Assembly: GCA_014529385.2 (NCBI GenBank) | Contig: CM043944.1 | Coordinates: 56,369,268 to 56,433,267 of the forward strand | Direction: 5' to 3' | Length of the DNA: 64,000 nucleotides | Source: Adiantum capillus-veneris | Taxonomy: Eukaryota; Streptophyta; Polypodiopsida; Polypodiales; Pteridaceae | Shown: positions 32,552 through 42,920 of the stretch, in pieces | Position numbering within the stretch: position 1 is the first letter of the stretch | Layout of the letters: the number at the start of each line of letters is the position of its first letter | Notes under the pieces: generated by a model | What the model saw: the letters and a program-made list of their open reading frames with translations, nothing else | Told to the model about the DNA's origin: nothing | Databases searched by the model: none | Made by a program: the position numbers and the translations under genes

Positions 32552-32669
32552 CGAGCAACCACGTCATCACTTTGTGACACTTCTTCTGTTACTTGTTCTT
32601 CTTAGGGTTTAGGCCCCTCGGCCGGTAGCTCCGTTCTTCAATAGGTCGACACGTCAGCAGTTTGTTACA

Positions 32670-32681
32670 TCTCCCTTTCTT
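32670..32681 (-). other. Polypurine tract of E
   Basis: AAGAAAGGGAGA on the minus strand, directly before the LTR start TGTAACA. Confidence 0.75.
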
Positions 32682-33031
32682 GAAAGAGAGTAATCGTCCT
32701 CGATTAGAGCATATTTGCAAAACAACTCAAGTTAGCTCAAAAATTTCCGAGGGACATTCCAAGGGACATTCTGAGGGACAATCAGTTTGCTCTTTTGATC
32801 AAGGAGTTAGCTTCTCCTTTCGTCCAGATCGGAACTCTTGATATTTCGGCGTAGTAAAATTAGCCATCACACCCAGACCGTACTGATCTTCCACGGGTGT
32901 CTTGATGCACTATAGTTACATATCCAGGCAAACTCATCCAATTAGGAATAGTAGTTGGCACATCACAATGCAACACAAATGCTTACATATGCATGTTACA
33001 AGACATAGAAACATAAAGCCGCCGATGAACA

Positions 33032-33385
33032 CTCCTCCCGCATAACCTAACAAGGTCCGGGCTAGGAGCTATTCAACGACTCCCTCATCACTCCTCCCGC
33101 ATAACCTAAAAAGGTATGGGCCGGGAGATATAGAGGCCTTTTACAACCAAATGCCCCCCAGACGGTAGCGTGCGTCGTTTGGAGGTGTTGAGAGTAACCA
33201 TCGCTCAGACTTCTTAATACTTCTCCCGCATAACCATCCAGGTCCGGGCCGGGAGTCATAACAACAATTATTTTACAAGCATACAACCAAACGCTCCCCA
33301 GGGATCGGCTTGCGTCGTTCGGAGGTTTTCAAACAAACAACGAAACGCTCCCCAGGCATTGACATGCGTCGTTCCGAGGTTCAAA
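33032..33385. repeat. Two alternating hairpin-forming repeats inside E
   Basis: Type 1 (CTCCCGCATAACC, then AGGTCCGGGCCGGGAG) occurs at about 33032-33070, 33091-33127 and 33223-33255. Its ends CTCCCG and CGGGAG pair. Type 2 (AACGCTCCCCAGG, then TGCGTCGTTCGGAGGTT) occurs at about 33150-33188, 33290-33327 and 33345-33382. Its ends also pair. The region has no ORF, and the pairing suggests RNA structure. Confidence 0.75.
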
Positions 33386-33594
33386 CTATACCAAAAAAGT
33401 ATTTCTCACTTCTCCACCCGGGAGTAAAATCACCAATTATTGAAACCAATATCAAACCAGAGTCAAACAATTCAAATCGGCACCAAAACAGGTTCAAAAC
33501 AGTTACCATCCATTTCAAACAAATTCCAAACAGGATCACCAAACAAGATCAAACAGAACTCAAACTTAAAAAGCAATCTTGACATCAATCGAGC

Positions 33595-34180
33595 TCAAAA
33601 AGTCGATTGACTTTCCATCCTGAAACCTGTACCAAAAATTAGGGTTAGGTTACTTCCATGAGTTCGTAGGCGAGCACAGCATGGTCCGCCAGCTCTTGGA
33701 CAAACAGTGTTGCTTTGGCGGCGATGGTAGTCCCAAGATAGCAATCGCACTACACCATCAAGGTCATCTGCTTGTGAAGAGACATCTACTGAGAGATGTC
33801 GAGAAATTTCAAGATATAATCTGCTAGGGTTTCCATGGCAAGCATTCAGGATACCCCACTCTGCCAGAAGTTGCACTCCGAAGGAAGATGTCAGAAACCA
33901 TATAACTTCGGGCAAAAATTTTCTTGAAAGCTTGCCAGGTACTTGGAGTATGCTGCTTGGTAGTTGTAGACATCAACATCTGCATGGCACTGCTTCTGAG
34001 AAAAAAAAACAGTGACTTGAAACAAATCTGGATCCTTCTCGTGCAAATGATCTTAATTGGCTTATGCCCTATAAGACACTGCGGTGAAGACGGGAGCGCG
34101 CCCGATGCGCGATGAAGTAAGGGTGGGAGTCGTTGATAAGCCCGGGTTGGAGGGCGAAGATACCTCGAATAAAATTCCAA
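33595..34180 (-). pseudogene. E gag-like remnant
   Basis: Two minus-strand ORFs (33595-33915 and 33824-34180) contain short gypsy-Gag-like phrases (TWQAFKKIFARS at about 33905-33940; VQLLAEWG). No capsid core or zinc knuckle is complete. The assignment is weak and rests on position just downstream of the PBS. Confidence 0.4.
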
Positions 34181-34237
34181 TAGCTCTGTCTGCTCTTTTG
34201 TAGGACCGGTATGCTTTCAGAAAAGCACACGACTGAT

Positions 34238-34249
34238 GCTCTGATACCA
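34238..34249 (-). other. Primer-binding site of E (initiator tRNA-Met)
   Basis: GCTCTGATACCA on the plus strand, which is TGGTATCAGAGC on the minus strand. It lies 1 base inside the right LTR and fixes the orientation of E. Confidence 0.93.
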
Positions 34250-34250
34250 C

Positions 34251-34324
34251 TGTCACAAGACGGGCACCACATGCCAATAGAAAAGAACAAACTGAACAAA
34301 CTTTTAGCACTTCAATAACAATTG

Positions 34325-34397
<73 letters not shown>

Positions 34398-35179
34398 GAC
34401 ACGCGACACGGAGTGGCAAAATTCCACCCCAGAGAGTATTGGCCCCAAACCTTGGCGCCGCTTTCGGTATTTCTTTATATTACTGCTGATTTGCAAAGTA
34501 CAATAGCCGGGGAGCACCTGCTCTGCAATCTGCGCGCTAAAAAGTGCCAGAGAGGGCCCCCAAGGCTCATATTTAAAGGCCCCAAAGCCTAAAAGCATCA
34601 ATTATGAAAAGCTGACCCCAAAAAATGACTTTCCTAAAATTTCGGGATTTTTCTAAAAATCCGCCGCGAATTCCGGAATGTCCGTACAGGTGCCACATCA
34701 TCATATTTTGATGTGCAAAGTCTTTTGAGCGTGTTCTGCTTTATTTTTAATGCCTTTATGTCACTTGGGGCCCCATCGAACGGGGTCCCCATAAGTTGGT
34801 AGGACTTCTTCTTCAGTTACTTGTTTATCTTAGGGTTTCTAGAATTAGGGTTTGCAGGTTTTAGGGTTAGGGTTTCCAGAATTAGGGTTTCAGTAGTTAG
34901 GGTTTTTGGCAGAAATTAGGGTTAGGGTTTCTACTCTCGGGCAACCACGGCATCACTTTTTTTTTTTTTTGGTTGGAAAAATCAAGGCTGTATATTACTG
35001 AGCACAATATAATCCCCAGCGGATGCCAAAATAGCCTATCACGTGGGGTGTACAAGCTGAATATAAGGGTGAGGGCAACCATGGCATCACTTCTTCTGTT
35101 ACTTGTTCTTCTTAGGGTTTAGGCCCCTCGGCCGGTAGCTCCGTTCTTCAGTAGGTCGACACGTCAGCAGTTTGTTACA
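34251..35179 (-). repeat. E 5' LTR (right)
   Basis: 929 bp, longer than its partner mainly because of the retroposon inserted at 34957-35072 plus its duplicated target. GA run 34329-34396, R/U5 motif 34438-34476, telo boxes 34830-34932. Confidence 0.9.
34939..35090 (-). mobile_element. Small poly(A) retroposon in E LTR with 18-bp TSD
   Basis: GGGCAACCACGGCATCAC (34939-34956) and GGGCAACCATGGCATCAC (35073-35090) flank about 116 bp absent from the other E LTR. The insert begins with 14 T on the plus strand, so it is a poly(A)-tailed copy on the minus strand. The 17-18 bp duplication and tail show LINE-type retrotransposition. It is either a 5'-truncated LINE or a SINE; no Pol III box is evident. 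Confidence 0.85.
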
Positions 35180-35651
35180 GCCTCAGCGTTTTCCAGCAGC
35201 CATCTCAAGGTTTTTCAGCAGGCCTCAACAGCGTTTTCAGCCAATCTCCCTCAGCGTTTTTCAGCCTCAAAACTCAGCCAGTTTTCAGCCATTAGTCGTC
35301 ATCGCCGTCGTCGCCGTCATCATCGGCTTAGCCTCCCCTTGCATCATAGCATCAAGTCCATTGCATCAACACCGTTGTACCAGATTTGTGCAATCAAAAG
35401 CATAGACCTCTCTCTCCATCAAGAGAGGGGCCCTTGGAGGAGGGTTTGAGGACCGCCTGATGTCGTATTCTTCTCTCTCTCCTCTCAATCTCAACACTTC
35501 CACTCACAATAGTATTCACTTTGTTTGTGATCATTGCATTCTCTCTGAAGGAATGGAAGGCTCTCCCTTTCGTATGTAAAAGGAACCCTTCAGCACAATT
35601 CGGAGCACTCACCTTGAGCAATATCACCTTTCACTTCCGTTGCACCTTACA
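35180..35651 (+). repeat. B2 3' LTR, second part
   Basis: Begins with the second GCCTC copy (35180-35184), continues the CAGCGTTTTCAGCC array and U5, and ends CACCTTACA. Together with 31347-31881 it gives an LTR of about 1000 bp. Confidence 0.9.
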
Positions 35652-38380
35652 ATGTGCAACCAGCCACTGGATCAAGAGCTGCCGGGTCAGGATTTATGAC
35701 ACAAGTCCTCCCACTGATGCCCACAACTCGGATCCTCTGAAAACAACACTCTGCAACTTGTGGGGCCTCTACTGAGATTGTGTAATCGGCCCTCGCCCTA
35801 TAGCTCGAAAAACATGGAGGGTATAGTCTCTGAGCAAGCTCGAACTGCGATGAGGACCTCCACTTGCGTGAAGGCCCCCATCCATCTGGGCGCTGCTGAC
35901 TCGAGAGGTGTAAGCCACTCAAGTTCTCAACTGGTACTGCCTCTGTGATGTCTTGACACATGCTCTGCAACCCTCTCATGCCATGTAGCTCGATGCTCTA
36001 AAGCTCCTCTAACAAACCTGAGAACTGTAGCTAGTCACCTAGAGTGCGTGCTGCACCCTCAGCCATGGGACTCAAGAAACGTGAGGCCTACTATCAACCA
36101 AGTGGCCTCTCTGAGTGCTGACCATGGGGTTCCAAACAAGGGGCTGTCTCAGGCGCTCCTCCGTGCAAGTAGGCTGGTGCTGCTCCAGGTCTCTTCGCAG
36201 CTGCTCCCAGGAGCGAAGTACGCTCACAGCAAAACGATCCTCTAGTCTCCTGCTCAAACCAACTCTACGCATCTCTGTGAAAATCCATCTGGTGGAAGGA
36301 CTCCAAGGGCCTCCTGCCTGAGGCACTCTAGCTCTGAGCTGCTGAAGCAAAAACTCCTTTCAGGGCTCCTCCCCTAGAAGCAGTCCTCTGACAACAAACT
36401 TCCCAAGAAGGGCTCTGCTCTACTATGTTGGGTCTATGGTCTCCAACCCCCCCGAGAACAAGGTAGAGTGATTACCTGCCAAGCCATTTTGGCCCGGACT
36501 ATCGGGGTGTCGCGCCATGACCAAAGGAAGTTCCTGATCAGCATCTCTACCTGGCTGATGCAGGAGCTCAAAAAGATCCAACAAGAAGTGATGTGCCACA
36601 TAGTAGCCAACAACACTTGGTTGGCCACTACAACTTTCCCTGCCAAAGAAAGTCGTGCCGAGCTCCAATGTAACAGCTTCCTCCTAATGGACAGGAGGAG
36701 GGGAACAATCTCCTGCTGAGGAGACAAGTCCAAGCCAACCTAACAGCCCAAGTATCGAACTGCAGTCCTTGGGAGGATCCATCTAAAGCCCTCACTTGGC
36801 AGCCAACCAGGCGTAGGAGCACTGCCAACCGAGAAAGCCATTGTCTTCCTTCAGTCGATCAGTGCACCTGATGCACAACAAGACGTCTAAGAGCCTTCTC
36901 AAAATCGAGAAAAAGTATCACCAGATCCTCACCATGGAGGCGCGCAAGGGCAGATGCCTCCCAAAAATTAAAGATGTTGTCAAGGATACTACGCTCCTTG
37001 ACAAAACTTGTCTGGGTCCTGTGTATAATGCTCTCTAGAAGTGGCTGAATCGTCAAACTCAAAGCCTTGGCAAGAATTTTGTAGGTTGAGTTAAGGATGG
37101 TGATGGACAGTCACTTCCGAATCTCTTCCAAGGAGCCACCCTCCTTGAAAATGAGGTAAATCAGGCCCCCACTCATGCTGCAGGCATCTCTCCTGTGTGT
37201 AAGATGTACTGAAGAGCGATGCAGACTCTGAGCCAAGCAGGTCCCAGTACTGTAAGAAAAAATTGGGAGTCAAACCATCCTCACTTGGACAACTACCACG
37301 GGGAAGTGCTTTGCGGGCCGCGTGGAGCTCCTCTAGCTGAAGAGGTAGCTCAAGCTTCTGGCGCATCTCCTCGGTCACAAGACAAGGCATATGTGCTCAA
37401 ACCTGCTCTCTGCATGCATCCTGACGCTCTGACTGAGGCTCTGTTGACAACAGGTCACGGTAAACGTTAGTAGCAACTGCACGCATGCCTCTGGCTCTGA
37501 AGCAATTGACCAATCAAGCCTCCTCAACTGGCTGACACTGGCATGCGCATGCCGGGGTCCCACTATCTCAAAGAACGCCCCCGTCCCTCTGTCACCCACT
37601 TGCGTCCACTGAGATGCCTGTCGATGGAAAGCAAACTCATGACGCCTCTCCTCTGTGTTGGCAAGCTCCTGGCGAGCCTGCTGCAATTGCTCCTTCAACC
37701 AGGGACTGTTTGGGTGCTGCTCCTGCATCCTCTGCAAGGAAGCAACGCCTCGTCGGAGACGTTGCTCCCTTTCTCTCGCTGCAGCCAGGCGGGCTGTAGA
37801 CTCCTGAAGAAAGAACCGACTAAGCTGAGAAAGTCCAGAGGCCACTCTGTTAGCAGGGGAGTCCTGCGTGTCCAAGCCCTCTACCCAAAGAGCCACCACT
37901 TGCTCTCTGAGCTCAGAGTCCAGCAAGATCCTCTAAGGGATGTGTAGCATCGTGCGGTATCCAGGAATCAGATTGCCGATCTTAACAGACCGACAAGCTT
38001 CATAAATCAAGCACTATGCATCTATCCACTGAAATTGGCTCTGACTACCTGGCACCATATGCCCCATCTGTTTCGGATCTGCAACCACCTCCAGCTTCAA
38101 AGCATCATATCTTGCACACTGTAGCTCCGTTGATGAGCCGTTTGGACTTAGCACGTCGAGCTCTACACTTCGAGGAAAGAAAACTGGACCTTGAACCTCT
38201 TTCATCTACCACCCAAATTAGCCCTTTTTGGAGTCCATCTTGGCCTATAAACTGCATTAGCCATACACATCCGTTGCTATTTGTCTGCCCATGATCTTTG
38301 TAGCTGCTCCAACCCTTTGCCATGTACCTGTTGACCTGCACATACCTGCTTGTGCCATCTTCTATAGTCGACACACTTTG
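35652..38380 (-). pseudogene. LINE ORF2 remnant (linker, RT, post-RT)
   Basis: On the minus strand, an ORF at 37926-37375 fits the linker before a LINE RT (long helical Arg/Gln-rich part, then W-x6-GAFF). The RT start follows (RKALPRGSCPSEDGLTPNFF, about 37330-37270), then QTSFVKERSILDNI and LFLDFEKA with one catalytic Asp (about 37020-36885). The middle of RT with the YADD box is missing. The thumb-like WSSARLSLAGKVVVANQVLL follows (about 36680-36610). Beyond 37926 I cannot identify an endonuclease. Many frameshifts. Continues at 27109 after B2. Confidence 0.8.
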
Positions 38381-38504
38381 GGTGCACCAACGTGTCTCAC
38401 AGAGCCATGTGCACGTGATAGGAATCTTGTTTTGATGGAGATTTTGTTGTGAGCTCTGTAGTCAATGTCACGAATGCGAACATCTAGTTCATTTTGGAAG
38501 CTTC

Positions 38505-38775
38505 TAGAAAGAAAGAATATGGATTTTAGAAACACCTAGAAGAATCTAGAAGGTCCTAGAAGTATGCCAGTTCTAGAAACATCTAGAATCTAGAAGGTTC
38601 TGGAAACATCTAGAAGGATCGAGAAGGTTCTAGGAGCACCTAGAAGGATTTGGTTTTAGAACTGTGAAGAAGGTTCTAGAAGGTCCAAGAACCATCTAGA
38701 AGAGCTTGGAACGTTTTAGAAGAACTAGAGGACTCTAGGAGAACTACAAGGTTCTAGAAGGAAGAACCTAGAGAG
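38505..38775 (+). repeat. CTAGAAGGTTCTAGAA repeat array
   Basis: More than a dozen degenerate CTAGAAGG and TTCTAGAA phrases. Perfect three-part heat shock elements (GAAnnTTCnnGAA) occur at 38593-38605 and 38669-38681, with several two-part ones. The array is in the U3 position, upstream of a TTTAAATAG at about 38800. Confidence 0.75.
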
Positions 38776-38924
38776 TTTTTGACCCCCTCAGACTTGAGTT
38801 TAAATAGAGGTCTTGGGCTACAAGCCCTTATAGTCTCTGCCGTTGTGGTTCAACTTTGTGGATAACTCAAAGCGAGAGCGTGGCTCTTTGACAATTATAA
38901 ATTATGACTTTGGTCTTATAAAAT

Positions 38925-38957
38925 GAAGAAATATTGCAAGGGATGCGAGGGGCCAAT
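38925..38957 (+). promoter_or_regulatory. Shared R/U5 motif in F LTR
   Basis: GAAGAAATATTGCAAGGGAT, then GGGGCCAAT and later GGAACTCGACC. A diverged version of the motif seen in A, C and E. Confidence 0.6.
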
Positions 38958-39093
38958 GCTTCTGGCAGTGGAACTCGACCGCTCTATGTCTCTTGTCTAC
39001 TCTCTTCTTTGTCAAGCTCAAGTTTTCTGTTCGGGTTCAGTTTGGTGTTGTTCTAGTGTTTCTACCATGTGTCAATGATTTGCTGGTTACACA

Positions 39094-39835
39094 TGGAGGT
39101 CCGGATACTCTGTGCCAGCAATACAGGCCTGGCATAACAGGGCAAACATGGCAGGACAGTGACAACTCGACATGGTGAAGCTGCTATTGCCCCAAAATCT
39201 CCTATGGGTGGGTTTAAGGCTCCTGTTTGCAAAGCTACTAGTGCCCTAATATCTCCTACAGATGGGTTTTAGGAACTGTGCCCGACCTATGTAAGGTAGT
39301 TTCTCTCATTTTGTGGGATATGCAGGCTTGGTCATAGATTGATCGTATATGTATTTCTGAAACAGTGCAGTTGCTGGCTCTCATGGTAGTAACAAAATTT
39401 GTTTATGTGGCGCGTTTTTCTCAGTTTTTGGTCATTTGTCTTGGATAATATAAAAATACATGTAGAAATTGTGCTTCGCAGGAATCCAGGTTTTAACAAT
39501 CAGCGCTAGCTTCTGGACCAGCGGGCAGCAGTGGAAACATTTTTCAGCTCTTCGGATTTGATTTCCTTTCTGTTTTTCGATCATAAGGCTGCCTTACACG
39601 TGATCTTCTCCATTGTGGATAATTGTGTTGAGCAGTAGCTCAATGGCGGGCTTCATCAGTGGTCTCCCCCCGCAGAAATGCTGCTAGCATTGAGACAAAC
39701 ATGAAGCAAATTTTAGGATTTGATTTCGGAGCTTGTGGTTCGGCATCTCATAGGCATGGCTGCTGGGTTGAGAGAGCTGGCCGTTGTATCTCTCAGGTCA
39801 GTTATGAGCTTCCTTGATCAAGAAATGTATACTAC

Positions 39836-39894
<59 letters not shown>

Positions 39895-42800
39895 CAGTCA
39901 GTCAGCTATGTATCTGTCTAGCTAAATATGAACTTCCTTAATTAACTATTGTAAACCATGCTCAATAACATGATAAAAGCATGTGGCTAGTGATAAAAAG
40001 CATGTGGCTAGTATCACTAAGTTAGATGCGGTGAAGTTTTGTCACTTTTGCATTGTTTTTGTCTAGAATATACTCAGCCGCAGTGAGTGTTTTTTCTGTT
40101 TACCATAGCTAAGCAGTTTGCTATGCTATTCTTCCTAATTTGAAGCATTGGCCTTTGCCTGAAAAAGGGCAGTCTGCGTGTTTTGAGTATGAGAAATATT
40201 GGGATCATAATATTCAAGATACAGGTAAGTTGTCTTAGACATCGGCATTTTGATTAATGTGTGTTATGAAAGTTTTGGGTCATAACACACAATGACTAGG
40301 TTCAAAGTAGTGGGGAGATTGAGCCCTTGGAAGAACCCATAGAACCCCTAGATAATATGTGAGACAGTAGTTGAGCAACATTCGTGGAGAGCCTCCGTGA
40401 GAGAAACCTCCACTTGAGACTACTTGGAAGAGGAAGTTGAAGGCAGTAACTCCATATTCAAGGCCTTGACTTTCCCCTTCTCCTTATCCTCGCCATTTTT
40501 GGAACAATTTTTCTCATAACAGGAATAATAGATTCAAAATATATAGGTTATATGCAAGTCCATACTGAACCACATTGGAAAGTATTCCATAGCTATGAAA
40601 TTATCGTAGAATCTTTTCCAATGTTGGTTACTAATTGGACTAACGAGTGGAATGGACTGGTGCATCTTGAGTGCTAGCTTATGTTTAGCTGAATGCCCTC
40701 AGCATAGCATGAACTTATGGAGCTACTCAGCTTGTATTGACCAAGTTTATGTTGTATGCAGTGACTCTTGCATGGAATGGTCAATTTGTCATGGTTGCAT
40801 TGGTTGCTAAATTTATGCTTCTAACATCTTTTTGTTTCACCAAGTAGCTTGCAAGGCTAAGCTTCATTCAATGAGGGCCTCCCTAACTCGTTGCTATATA
40901 TGACGAGCTGATCACCGTTGGTGGTTTCTTGTGGCCGGTGACAACCATTAGGATTGCTAAAAGATGTTATGGTCTATATCCAATTTTTATGTCAAGTTGA
41001 AGTCACAAGAATACTTTTGAGAGCTTAGATACAAGTGGAAGCATCTCTTATGACAATGCTTTCAAATTGTGCGTTCAATGCAAAAATTTTGTACACGTTT
41101 TTTGATTTATTGATGTTGACAAATTGTGATCAACTCCAATATCACTTTGAAGACGTTTTGGTATACATTGCATGCTTGTGAAGATACTCCTTAGCGAGCT
41201 TTGGCTTGAATTGAAGAATACTGATGAGCTCATGTGGAGGACATAAAAGTCCTATAGTATTCACTCGTGAGAACCAACCCTTTGGTGAGAAATTACAAGA
41301 ACATCCAGAACTTTAGACCTTATTGACCAAAGCCCAAGCAAAAGAGAGTTTCAGAGATACGTGTGAGCGGGTGCCATTTGTTGTTGAAGATAGAGTAATG
41401 AGTGCTCGAAGAGGATCCATAATCAAACGATCACTCATTGATTTCATTATTTTTCTAAAATTGTCAAACCTTATCACCTCACCAAAAACAAAAACTAGTT
41501 ACTAGATTTTGCCTTTCTACTAGTGAGAACTTTTATTCATCATGCATTATGCTTTTTCTAGAGGGACACAATTGGAAAATTGGGTAAAGGGAACCTTGAT
41601 TTGCATTGTCTTCAATGTCCAGATGGGCTCCCAAAATTCATAGGTTGCAAATGCCCACATCAATATCTTTTCATAGTAAGCTCAACAAAAGATGGAGATT
41701 GGATAGGGACAAAAGGTGATGGAGTTCCACTTTTTTTTTCTTGTTAACACTAATATTTCAATGCTAGCATTAATGGTTTGATTGCTTTACTGATATCATG
41801 AGAATGCTAATACTTTTGATGACCTAAAGGATGGCAGCAATTTGATTTCACTTCATGTGTTGGACTTAACCTGGGAGAATTATTCCCCAGATTAGATCCC
41901 GATTTGAATCAATAAATGCCAAATTCCATTAGTTTCTCTTGTATAAATTGGGACTTATGCTTTTTTTTTTTTGGATCTCTAGAGTCTTTTCGAAGATAGA
42001 CGGCTGTGACTTTTGATCTCTTTATATTATGGACTAACTTGGTTCCCTTTTAAGTCTTGTGGATTCTTATGGGTAGTCCCTTGATTGTTTTACATGGCTA
42101 GTATATTTTAAACTAATTTGCTATACTACCTAATATTATAGTCTTGGATCTTTTGATGGCATAAGAGAACCTCTTATCTAGATTTTTTAATGGACTCTTT
42201 AAACTCGACCTTGACTCATGAAGATTTAGAGCATCGCCAATGGGGATTCTTTGATAGCACTTAGATTGCTAATGCTTTACATAAAGGGGTTAGATGGTTG
42301 CTAATTTGGATTTAAGACAATAGGTTAGGGTGTAATTTGGATATAAATCCCTTGGAATCTATGGTGAAGTGCATTTGTTAGTTCCAAGCTTCTTGAGATG
42401 GCTAGTCCATAGGTGTTCTTTAAAGCTAAAGAAACTTTTGAATAGTTAACACATGGATCTCACACGGATTTTCATTAAAGTTGGGCTGGTGGAAAAGGCT
42501 CAACACAAATACAATACGTTTAAAGTAAAAAGAAATTCTTTGAATAAGTATTTGAAATTTTTCTAAAAAGGAGGGAATGCTGGTAAATTCTCTCTATACA
42601 CTTTCACTTGAATTACTTATCCACTTTTAGGACGGTAGCTAGGCTAATAATTGTTAAGTAGGACATAGGTAAAAGCTGATAGACTCTTTGACACCTGCCA
42701 TACGTAGCCAAGTTTAACAGAATCTGTTGTCTTGCCTATATGGATGCAAGTGAGAACTTTATCTTTGCTTAAAAAGGTCGAGCGTTGTTGCAATCCGACC

Positions 42801-42920
42801 TTGGCGATGAAGGCGTGTTTCATCCTCATTAACTAGTTTAGTCTTGATCTATAGGATATGTAGAATGTTATTTCATTTTGATCATATTGTACAAAATTGA
42901 GTCAAAAGCAGAATCATTTT
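39094..42920. other. 3.8 kb without recognisable genes
   Basis: AT-rich, with no ORF above about 75 codons and no domain that I recognise on either strand. It holds a GA run (39841-39892), a 20-bp tandem duplication (GATAAAAGCATGTGGCTAGT, about 39972-40013) and a purine-rich AAAAAGGAGGGAATG at about 42566-42581 that could be an old polypurine tract. It may be decayed transposon or intergenic host DNA. Confidence 0.5.
39841..39892. repeat. (GA)n microsatellite
   Basis: About 52 bp of uninterrupted GA. Confidence 0.95.

Larger units (their letters stand above)
31882..32669 (-). repeat. E 3' LTR (left)
   Basis: On the plus strand it starts TGTCACAAGACGGG and ends TTTGTTACA. It contains an 80-bp GA run (31960-32039), the shared R/U5 motif on the minus strand (32081-32119), telo-box repeats (32468-32551) and, at 32561-32579 on the minus strand, a copy of the A-type LTR start. 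Confidence 0.9.
31882..35179 (-). mobile_element. Short non-autonomous LTR element E
   Basis: Flanked by GCCTC duplications. The right LTR (34251-35179) is the 5' LTR because an inverted iMet PBS lies just inside it. The left LTR (31882-32669) is the 3' LTR, with a minus-strand purine tract beside it. The internal region is only 1581 bp and holds gag-like scraps and structured repeats but no pol. It must have depended on another element's enzymes. Confidence 0.9.
27110..35651 (+). mobile_element. LTR retrotransposon B2, containing E
   Basis: Same family as B1: LTRs start TGTCACATGCACATC or TGTCACGTGCACATC and end CACCTTACA, with iMet PBS and the same polypurine tract. The left flank CTGTG and right flank ATGTG (35652-35656) match at 4 of 5 bases, a probable mutated TSD inside the LINE. 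The 3' LTR is split by E. RT, RNase H and most of integrase are absent. Confidence 0.88.
38393..39093 (+). repeat. F LTR with heat-shock-element-like array
   Basis: Starts TGTCTCACAGAG and ends GGTTACACA, followed by a TGG-starting possible PBS (TGGAGGTCCGGATAC, 39094). It contains the cross-family motif at 38925-38957 near its 3' end, as A, C and E do. No second copy or TSD is visible, so it is either a 5' LTR with an unrecognisable internal region to the right or a decayed solo LTR. Confidence 0.65.

Noticed and set aside
33032-33385. Possible CRISPR-like array
   Set aside because: Three copies each of two alternating repeats without uniform spacers, inside a plant LTR element.
34062-34601. 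179-codon minus-strand ORF with a long Ser-Leu repeat
   Set aside because: It is a translation of the GA microsatellite and LTR of E.
39720-39941. 73-codon ORF with an Arg-Glu repeat
   Set aside because: Made by the GA run at 39841-39892, with nothing else to support coding.
42566-42581. Polypurine tract and LTR start (AAAAAGGAGGGAATG)
   Set aside because: No partner LTR, PBS or domain is found nearby; kept only as a remark.
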